Below are positions 1-5,497 of a stretch of 5,497 nt of DNA, piece after piece; within the stretch, counting starts at the first letter, position 1, and each line of letters begins with the position of its first letter. This stretch comes from Rickettsiales bacterium (GTDB lineage Bacteria > Pseudomonadota > Alphaproteobacteria > TMED127). Under the pieces are notes generated by a model, which ran no database searches, was not told where the DNA came from, and was given only the letters and a program-made list of their open reading frames with translations. The DNA lies in NCBI GenBank assembly GCA_002711515.1, contig PARN01000031.1:15718-21214 (forward strand), read 5' to 3'. A program made the translations under genes and the position numbers.

Positions 1-215
1 GCCATCACAGAATATACAAAAAGCGAAAACCATGCACAAGGTACATGAACATACATAATTCTGACAGTTTCCCCTTGAAGGTAATCAGGAGGACTTCCAA
101 AAAATGAATAAAACAAACCAATTATTAGTAAAGCTACTCCAAGAATAAAGGCTATTGGATAAACTTTACTTGAAAGTTTTTGAAAATGAGATGGGTTAGC
201 AAATTTTACAAACAT
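1..215 (-). CDS. ccmC: Heme handling protein CcmC, N-terminal part (runs off left edge)
   Basis: CcmC is the inner-membrane subunit of the cytochrome c maturation (Ccm) system that binds heme and helps pass it to the chaperone CcmE. Only the first 71 codons are in the window. The ATG is at 215-213, one base after the ccmB stop. Residues about 19-39 form a hydrophobic first membrane segment. They are followed by the family-typical stretch DYLQGETVRIMYVHVP (residues 44-59), which closely resembles the start of the periplasmic loop in known CcmC proteins. His57 in that stretch corresponds to the conserved heme-ligating histidine (His60 in E. coli, from family knowledge). A second hydrophobic segment begins at about residue 60 and is cut by the window edge. 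The tryptophan-rich WWD region, expected later in the protein, lies outside. The protein is incomplete because of the window, with no sign of damage. Confidence 0.93.
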   Translation of the reverse strand, partial: MFVKFANPSHFQKLSSKVYPIAFILGVALLIIGLFYSFFGSPPDYLQGETVRIMYVHVPCAWFSLFVYSVM

Positions 216-216
216 T

Positions 217-879
217 TTAGTTATTAATTTCTTTAATAGATAATTTCCCCAGAATTAATGATAATGGTAATGTAATCAAAAATAATCCAAATAAAATAAA
301 AAATTTTTGTTCAAAATCAAATAATCCATATTTTTCATATGGAGAAGTAGCAAATATTATGATCGGGATGAAAAATGGAATAATAATTATAAACTGGAAG
401 AATCTATTTTTTTTAATTTGAACTGAAAAAAAAGCTGAAAGCAAAGATATTAGTACTAGTGTTGGTGCGGCTAAAATAATCGTAATAGATAAATCAACAA
501 TATTTATAAATTCAATTTTAAAAAAAACAGACGAAATAGGTATTAGAAAAAGATTTGGGATCATTACAACTATCAGCATAACAATACTTTTGGTGTAAAA
601 AATAAGCTCGCCGGAGTACCCTAGGAATTGTAATTCTCTTAAACTTCCATCTGCAAAGTCTTCCAAAACAAAATGTTCAGAAATTAAAATAAGCGAGAAT
701 AAAAAAATTACCCAAACTATCGGTTGATGAAGAGTCTGAAGTTTTTCAACTTCAGATCCAAGAGAAAATATAAAAATTAATAGCGCAAGTAAAAAAAATG
801 AAAAATATGTAAAAATACTTGAGAAATTTGAAAATGCCAGAAGAAACTCACGTTTTAAGAGGGTTTTAAGATTATTCAT
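217..879 (-). CDS. ccmB: Heme exporter protein CcmB (ABC-type permease subunit)
   Basis: CcmB is the membrane component that pairs with the ATPase CcmA in the CcmABCD complex. ATP hydrolysis there is used to release holo-CcmE from CcmC. The 220-residue length is normal for the family. Hydrophobic segments at about residues 21-40, 53-69, 93-119, 128-153, 161-178 and 192-210 give the expected six membrane spans. The cytoplasmic loop contains EDFADGSLREL (residues 73-83), matching the acidic DGSL-type motif of CcmB. The N-terminal LLKREFLLAFSN is also typical of the family. The ATG (879-877) directly abuts the ccmA stop, so the two are surely co-transcribed and probably translationally coupled. 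No clear Shine-Dalgarno sequence precedes it. Identification rests on length, topology, the loop motif and the ccmA-ccmB-ccmC order. Confidence 0.93.
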   Translation of the reverse strand: MNNLKTLLKREFLLAFSNFSSIFTYFSFFLLALLIFIFSLGSEVEKLQTLHQPIVWVIFLFSLILISEHFVLEDFADGSLRELQFLGYSGELIFYTKSIVMLIVVMIPNLFLIPISSVFFKIEFINIVDLSITIILAAPTLVLISLLSAFFSVQIKKNRFFQFIIIIPFFIPIIIFATSPYEKYGLFDFEQKFFILFGLFLITLPLSLILGKLSIKEINN

Positions 880-1539
880 TTATAGTTTCTCCCAAGTGTC
901 AAAGAATCTATGATTGTAATTTTTTATTTTCTTCTTTAAAAAAACTTTTTTCCCTTCCTTAATTTTAGGATCAATATGACTTGAAAGAAGAACAGCGCCT
1001 TCTCCGCTGATTTTTTTAGTTAATAAAATTTTTAATAAATCACAGGATTTTTTATCTAAACCATTAAATGGTTCGTCAAGCAGCCAAAGATCTGTATTCG
1101 TCATCAGGAGCTTCGTTAATGACACCTTTTTCCTTTGACCATGAGATAAAGTTTTAACTAATTGTTTTTTAAGTCCTAATAACCCAAAAAATTTAAGTTT
1201 TTTGTCTAGATCCTTTGCGTTGAAATATTCTGATGATAATTCTAGCCAAAGTGTAAGATTCTGTTCTACAGTTAGGTTGTCTTTTAATGAATCCTTATGC
1301 GGTAAATACGTGAAAAATTTTTTTTTATCACATATTTCATTGGTATGCAGGCCTTTTATAAAAACATTACCACTGTTGGGTTGGATTAGTCCCACAATCA
1401 TATCCATCAAACTGCTTTTCCCAACTCCATTTTCTCCTACCAAGAGTAAAATTTGTTTTTTTTTTAATTTTAAATTGAAGTTATCAAAAATTTGTTTTTT
1501 ATTTCTATATAAATATATGGAGTTAATCTCTAAAATCAT
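880..1539 (-). CDS. ccmA: Heme exporter ATP-binding protein CcmA
   Basis: CcmA is the cytoplasmic ATPase of the cytochrome c maturation complex and works with CcmB on the inner membrane. From the chosen start the protein has 219 residues. It shows every ABC ATPase motif: Walker A GENGVGKSS (35-43), a CcmA-type Q-loop region LPHKDSLKDNLTVEQNL (79-95), signature LSHGQRKKV (131-139), Walker B LWLLDEP (151-157), D-loop GLD (160-162) and the switch histidine SSH (His188). Many CcmA proteins have LGH where this one has LPH, and the signature reads SHGQ instead of SAGQ/SGGQ; both are mild changes. The reading frame stays open upstream to an ATG at 1581, but that adds a 14-residue tail (MHFILILLYYHKIF) absent from the family and overlaps the acnA start, so ATG 1539-1537 is preferred. 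It is the first gene of the minus-strand ccmABC operon. The C-terminus is lysine-rich. Confidence 0.94.
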   Translation of the reverse strand: MILEINSIYLYRNKKQIFDNFNLKLKKKQILLLVGENGVGKSSLMDMIVGLIQPNSGNVFIKGLHTNEICDKKKFFTYLPHKDSLKDNLTVEQNLTLWLELSSEYFNAKDLDKKLKFFGLLGLKKQLVKTLSHGQRKKVSLTKLLMTNTDLWLLDEPFNGLDKKSCDLLKILLTKKISGEGAVLLSSHIDPKIKEGKKVFLKKKIKNYNHRFFDTWEKL

Positions 1540-1575
1540 GAATATCTTATGATAATATAATAAAATCAATATAAA
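1540..1575. promoter_or_regulatory. Divergent ccmA/acnA intergenic region with candidate -10 elements
   Basis: These 36 almost purely A/T bases separate the divergent starts of ccmA (1539, minus) and acnA (1576, plus), so promoters for both must lie here or extend into the opposite gene. On the plus strand 1556-1561 reads TATAAT, a perfect -10 hexamer. It would start transcription about 7-9 bases before the acnA ATG, giving an almost leaderless message. On the minus strand the complement of 1557-1562 reads TATTAT, a possible -10 for ccmA. I see no good -35 hexamer at the usual distance for either. In such AT-rich DNA, -10-like hexamers occur easily by chance, so the exact sites are tentative. 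Neither gene has a clear Shine-Dalgarno sequence in this gap. Confidence 0.4.
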
Positions 1576-4206
1576 ATGCATTTAGAAGAAAATAAATATT
1601 TAAAGAAGAAAAAGATAAATGATAAAGTTTATAGTTTCTACTGTTTAAAAGAAGCTGAGAAAATTTTTAAATTCAAAATTCAAACTTTACCATTTTCTTT
1701 TAGGATACTTCTAGAAAATTTGATTAGAAAGAAAAAAGATTCAGATAAAAATAATCTCGATATAAAAAATCTTGTTGAAAAAAAAAATGGTAAAGAAATT
1801 TTTTTTTCTCCAAGTAGAGTTCTAATGCAAGATTATACAGGAGTCCCTGCTATTGCTGACTTGGCTTCAATGAGAGATAAGATGAGCGAGAAGAGTAAAG
1901 ATCCAAAGGTCATCAATCCAATTGTGCCTGTAAGCTTAGTTGTTGATCATTCTATTTCAGTTGATAGTTCTTCAAGAGAAAATTCTCTATTTATAAATGT
2001 CGAAAAAGAATTTTCCAGAAATGAAGAAAGATACCAGCTTTTAAAATGGGCACAAAATTCACTAGAAAATTTTACTTTGTTCCCCCCTGGATCTGGAATT
2101 TGTCATCAAATTAATATTGAATTTCTTGCAAATATTGTTTCAAAGAAAAATAATATTCTTTATCTGGACTCTGTTGTTGGAACTGATAGTCACACAACAA
2201 TGGTAAACGCCCTGGCAGTTCTAGGTTGGGGAGTTGGAGGTATTGAAGCTGAGGCAGTGATGCTAGGTCAGCCAATTTCTCTTCAAATTCCAGAGGTAGT
2301 TGGTGTTAATATTCATGGTAAAATGAGGGAAGGTTTGACGGCAACAGATCTTGTATTAACAATAACTGAGAAATTGAGACAACTTAATGTTGTAGGAAAA
2401 TTTGTGGAATTTTTTGGTGATGGCTTAAAGTCTTTAACTCTTTCAGAACGATCTACAATATCTAATATGGCTCCTGAATATGGTGCTACTTGTGGATTAT
2501 TTCCAGTTGATGATGAAACATTAAAATATCTTGAAATGACAGGTAGAAAAAAACAACAGATTGAAATCATAAGGTTATATTGTCAACATCAAGGTTTATG
2601 GCATGACAACACATACAAAGATATTAATTATAATAAGATTGTTGATATCGATCTAGATAGTATTGAGCCATGTTTATCAGGTCCAAAAAGGCCTCAGGAC
2701 AGAATAAAGCTTAACAAAGTGAAGCAAAGTTATCTTGAATTGATAGAAGAAAAAGGAGCTAATATTTCAAACGTTACAATGACTAACAATGATCTTGCAA
2801 ATGGAAAAGTTTGTATAGCTGCTGTTACTAGTTGTACTAATACATCAAATCCTGCAGTTATGATTATGGCAGGGTTAGTTGCTAAGAAAGCAGTGGAGTT
2901 TGGAATCAAAGTTCCATGGTGGGTTAAAACTTCATTTGCTCCAGGTAGTAAAGTGGTTGAAAAATACTTGGATGAGGCTGATCTTTCAAAATATTTGAAC
3001 ACACTTGGCTTTAATATCGTAGGGTTTGGATGTACCACTTGCATTGGTAATTCTGGTCCACTTGATAATTCAGTTGCTGAATCAATTGAGAAAAATGATT
3101 TGAATGTTTGTAGTATTATTTCAGGAAATAGGAATTTTGAGGGAAGAATTCATCCCTTAATAAAATCAAATTATCTTGCCTCTCCCCCATTAGTTATTAT
3201 GTTCGCGATTTCAGGAAAAATTAACATTGATTTCGATAATGAAGAAATAACGAGCGTGAATGGAAAAAAGATATACTTTAATGACTTATGGCCATCCGAA
3301 AAGGAAGTTCAGGAAATTATGAATCAAACTTTAAAAAAAAAGCTTTTTGAAAAAAATTATAAAAAAATATTTGAAGGTGATAGTAGCTGGCAAAAAATAA
3401 ATATAAATAAAAGTCCGATTTTTAATTGGTCTTTAAACTCTACTTATATAAAAAAACCTCCCTTTATTAATAAAAGAGAGAATGAAATTAGCTTAATTAA
3501 AAATGCAAGACCTCTATTGATTTTAGGCGATTCTATTACAACTGATCATATTTCGCCTGCTGGAAATATAAAAAAAGAGAGTGAAGCGGGAAGATATCTG
3601 TCGGAAAGACAAGTTAAGTATAAGGATTTCAATTCTTATGGTTCAAGAAGAGGAAATCACGAGATTATGGTTAGAGGAACATTCGCCAATATAAGAATTC
3701 AGAATTTGATGTCAAACAAACCCGGTGGTTTTACTAAGCATTATCCCTCTAATAAAGAAGGAGAAATTTATGAAATTGCAAAAAAATATCAAAGTGAAAA
3801 TGTTCCATTAGTTGTTGTAGCTGGAAAGGAATATGGTACAGGTTCTTCAAGAGACTGGGCAGCAAAAGGTACTAGATTACTTGGTATAAAAGTAGTTATA
3901 GCTGAAAGCTTTGAGAGAATTCATAGATCAAACTTAGTTGGTATGGGAGTACTTCCACTTCAAATGAAGCAAATCAATCTAAATCAATTAGAACTAAGTG
4001 GTTCAGAAACTTTTGACATTGGTGATTTAGATTATTTATGTTCAGTTCCAAATATTTCCTCAAAAATAAAAATAAATTACTCAACTTTTTCAAGAGAAGT
4101 TGATGTGTTAACAAGGATTGATACTGAAAAAGAGATAAATTATTTCAAAAATGATGGGATATTACCTTATGTTTTTGATGAAATAGAATCACAGCAAAAG
4201 CTCTAA
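1576..4206 (+). CDS. acnA: Aconitate hydratase A (aconitase, Fe-S TCA cycle enzyme)
   Basis: Aconitase interconverts citrate and isocitrate through cis-aconitate in the cytoplasm, using a [4Fe-4S] cluster. The 876-residue protein has the AcnA/IRP layout, with the catalytic core first, then a linker and a C-terminal swivel domain; AcnB instead starts with a HEAT-like domain. The cluster ligands are Cys420 in SCTNTSNP and Cys486 and Cys489 in GCTTCIGNSGPL, with the same 66-residue spacing as E. coli AcnA. Other signatures are VLMQDYTGVP (82-91), GTDSHTTM (202-209), GDSITTDHISPAG (651-663), YGSRRGNHE (688-696) and KEYGTGSSRDWAAKG (751-765). The last carries the Ser757-Ser758-Arg759 active-site group. 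A lysine- and asparagine-rich, AT-rich linker spans about residues 585-640. ATG 1576 is secure because an in-frame TAA lies at 1561-1563 and no other ATG lies between. No Shine-Dalgarno sequence is evident. The related AcnD (2-methylcitrate dehydratase) is less likely given the AcnA-type motifs and the ccmABC context. Confidence 0.97.
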   Translation: MHLEENKYLKKKKINDKVYSFYCLKEAEKIFKFKIQTLPFSFRILLENLIRKKKDSDKNNLDIKNLVEKKNGKEIFFSPSRVLMQDYTGVPAIADLASMRDKMSEKSKDPKVINPIVPVSLVVDHSISVDSSSRENSLFINVEKEFSRNEERYQLLKWAQNSLENFTLFPPGSGICHQINIEFLANIVSKKNNILYLDSVVGTDSHTTMVNALAVLGWGVGGIEAEAVMLGQPISLQIPEVVGVNIHGKMREGLTATDLVLTITEKLRQLNVVGKFVEFFGDGLKSLTLSERSTISNMAPEYGATCGLFPVDDETLKYLEMTGRKKQQIEIIRLYCQHQGLWHDNTYKDINYNKIVDIDLDSIEPCLSGPKRPQDRIKLNKVKQSYLELIEEKGANISNVTMTNNDLANGKVCIAAVTSCTNTSNPAVMIMAGLVAKKAVEFGIKVPWWVKTSFAPGSKVVEKYLDEADLSKYLNTLGFNIVGFGCTTCIGNSGPLDNSVAESIEKNDLNVCSIISGNRNFEGRIHPLIKSNYLASPPLVIMFAISGKINIDFDNEEITSVNGKKIYFNDLWPSEKEVQEIMNQTLKKKLFEKNYKKIFEGDSSWQKININKSPIFNWSLNSTYIKKPPFINKRENEISLIKNARPLLILGDSITTDHISPAGNIKKESEAGRYLSERQVKYKDFNSYGSRRGNHEIMVRGTFANIRIQNLMSNKPGGFTKHYPSNKEGEIYEIAKKYQSENVPLVVVAGKEYGTGSSRDWAAKGTRLLGIKVVIAESFERIHRSNLVGMGVLPLQMKQINLNQLELSGSETFDIGDLDYLCSVPNISSKIKINYSTFSREVDVLTRIDTEKEINYFKNDGILPYVFDEIESQQKL

Positions 4207-4226
4207 TCATAACTTGAAACTTTTTT

Positions 4227-5497
4227 ATGCCTAAAAGTAAAATTACAGCAATTTTGGGTCCAACAAATACGGGAAAAACATTTTCTGCAATAAAAAAACT
4301 TTTAAGTTTTAAAAACGGTGTAATAGGATTTCCTCTAAGACTTCTTGCTCGTGAAAACTACAATTTTATTAAGAACGAAGTTGGAGATGATAAAGTTGCC
4401 TTGATAACAGGCGAAGAAAAAATAATACCAGAAGGAGCTAAATATTTTTTGTGTACTGTTGAGTCAATTCCTGAGTCACGAAGTTTTGATTTTATCGCAA
4501 TTGATGAAGTTCAATTAGCTGCTGATTATGAAAGAGGATATTTATTTACTGAAAAAATACTCAATAAAAATGGTAAAATTGAAACCTTATTTTTGGGTTC
4601 AAATAGTATGCAAAAGGTTTTGAAGAAAATATATCCAGACATCGTCATAAAGAAACAACCAAGATTTTCAAGATTATCTTATTGCGGGTATAAAAACCTT
4701 TCAAGACTCCCCAAGAGATCTGCTGTTATAGCTTTTTCTCAGGCTGACGTTTATGAAATTGCTAATAAGATAAAACAAGCTCATGGGGGTGTTTCTGTTA
4801 TTATGGGTGCATTATCACCAGATGTAAGAAATGCACAAGTTAAATTATTTGAAGATGGTAAAGTTGATCATATTGTCGCAACGGATGCAATTGGACTTGG
4901 GTTAAATCTAAAAATTAAAAATATTTTTTTTTCAAGCCTTATAAAATTTGATGGTTTTAAAAAAAGGTTTTTAACATATGATGAAATCTCACAAATTGCT
5001 GGAAGAGCAGGAAGATTTAAAGATGATGGTTTATTTGGAACAACTGGAAGATTAAAGTCAATGAACGATGAATTGATAAAATTTATTGAAAATCATAACT
5101 TTACAGATCTTAATCAAATCTTCTGGAGAAATTCAAAACTTAACTTTCAATCTCCAAACGACCTAGTTAGATCTCTCACAAAAAAATCTGAGAAAAATTA
5201 TTTGAGAGAAAAATTAAATGCAAGTGACTACAAGTTTTTGAAAATGATGTTAAACGATTCATTGGTAAAAAAAAAAGTTTATTCGCAAATCAATTTAAAA
5301 AAAATGTGGGAGTTATGTGGTATACCTGATTACTCCCATGACCTCGAGGATTTCCATTCAAGGTTTTTAAGAAGATTATTATTTTATCTAATTAAGTCCC
5401 CATTCAAAATCCCAAAATTATGGATTGAATCGGAAATAAAAAAAATAAAAAAAAAAACAACAAAGATTCCTCAACTTAATTTTAAAATATCTCAAGT
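4227..5497 (+). CDS. SUV3-like superfamily 2 RNA helicase, N-terminal part (runs off right edge)
   Basis: This is a DExH/Q-type helicase resembling mitochondrial SUV3 and its alphaproteobacterial homologues, which unwind RNA and in mitochondria work with a degrading nuclease. Its bacterial role is inferred. The visible 423 codons show Walker A GPTNTGKT (residues 11-18), motif Ia GFPLRLLAREN (34-44), TGEE (61-64), CTVES (76-80), motif II DEVQ (93-96), a motif IV-like AVIAFSQADVYEI (166-178), motif V VATDAIGLGLNL (217-228) and motif VI QIAGRAGRF (256-264). Beyond the helicase core come FWRN (299-302) and MWELCGIPDY (360-369), as in alphaproteobacterial members. The ATG at 4227 follows an in-frame TGA at 4215-4217 and places Walker A at residue 11, as expected. 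No stop codon appears before the window edge and family members are considerably longer, so the 3' part is missing by cropping. It starts 20 bases after acnA with no terminator between, suggesting a shared transcript. No clear Shine-Dalgarno sequence is seen. Confidence 0.9.
   Translation, partial: MPKSKITAILGPTNTGKTFSAIKKLLSFKNGVIGFPLRLLARENYNFIKNEVGDDKVALITGEEKIIPEGAKYFLCTVESIPESRSFDFIAIDEVQLAADYERGYLFTEKILNKNGKIETLFLGSNSMQKVLKKIYPDIVIKKQPRFSRLSYCGYKNLSRLPKRSAVIAFSQADVYEIANKIKQAHGGVSVIMGALSPDVRNAQVKLFEDGKVDHIVATDAIGLGLNLKIKNIFFSSLIKFDGFKKRFLTYDEISQIAGRAGRFKDDGLFGTTGRLKSMNDELIKFIENHNFTDLNQIFWRNSKLNFQSPNDLVRSLTKKSEKNYLREKLNASDYKFLKMMLNDSLVKKKVYSQINLKKMWELCGIPDYSHDLEDFHSRFLRRLLFYLIKSPFKIPKLWIESEIKKIKKKTTKIPQLNFKISQ

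Noticed and set aside
1202..1552. A 116-codon plus-strand open frame opposite ccmA
   Set aside because: It is the antisense shadow of ccmA, which has all ABC ATPase motifs. The translation shows no recognisable domain, and it would run through the divergent promoter region.
1548..1566. A possible Fur-like or other iron-regulator operator (GATAAT at 1551-1556 followed by AT-rich repeats)
   Set aside because: Only one GATAAT hexamer matches; the following bases do not form the second and inverted hexamers of a Fur box. In nearly pure A/T sequence one match is expected by chance.
2313..2570. An 85-codon minus-strand open frame inside acnA
   Set aside because: It is fully antisense to the conserved aconitase core, with no recognisable motif and no sign of its own start region.
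2730..3044. A 104-codon minus-strand open frame inside acnA
   Set aside because: It is antisense to the region holding the cluster-binding cysteines, where sense-strand constraint explains the open frame. No domain is recognisable.
3310..3480. The lysine-rich, very AT-rich part of acnA as a possible insertion or low-complexity insert
   Set aside because: It lies at the natural linker between the aconitase core and swivel domain, the total length of 876 residues is normal for AcnA, and the frame is continuous, so it is a diverged linker.
4207..4226. A terminator between acnA and the helicase, suggested by a six-T run at 4221-4226
   Set aside because: There is no GC-containing inverted repeat before the T run, and the T run directly abuts the helicase ATG.

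Overview
The window is very AT-rich, with A/T-ending codons, many lysine, asparagine and isoleucine codons, long A runs inside genes and gaps of only 0 to 36 bases. This fits a small, streamlined alphaproteobacterial genome, most plausibly a marine Pelagibacterales-like (SAR11-type) lineage. The placement is inferred from composition, gene content and gene order; no marker gene such as rRNA is present.

Layout: bases 1-1539 carry, on the minus strand, the cytochrome c maturation genes ccmA, ccmB and ccmC in transcription order. They abut with spacings of 0 and 1 base, and ccmC runs off the left edge. A 36-base gap (1540-1575) holds the divergent starts of ccmA (minus) and acnA (plus). Bases 1576-4206 encode a complete AcnA-type aconitate hydratase with all three cluster cysteines. 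After 20 bases, an SUV3-like superfamily 2 RNA helicase begins at 4227 and runs off the right edge still open (423 codons seen).

Function: CcmA and CcmB are the ATPase and membrane parts of the CcmABCD complex, and CcmC is its heme-handling subunit. Together they prepare heme for covalent attachment to periplasmic c-type cytochromes. Aconitase is the Fe-S enzyme that isomerises citrate and isocitrate in the TCA cycle. Both sides of the divergent pair therefore serve iron-dependent respiratory metabolism, although nothing in the sequence proves shared control. The helicase probably acts in RNA metabolism and is probably read through from acnA.

There is no gene-free stretch over 300 bases. I saw no RNA gene, mobile element, CRISPR array or convincing terminator. 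The region looks like ordinary conserved core genome; I found no evidence of a new system. The findings are modest: a start-site correction, a very compact divergent promoter region, the acnA-helicase linkage, and long in-frame A runs.
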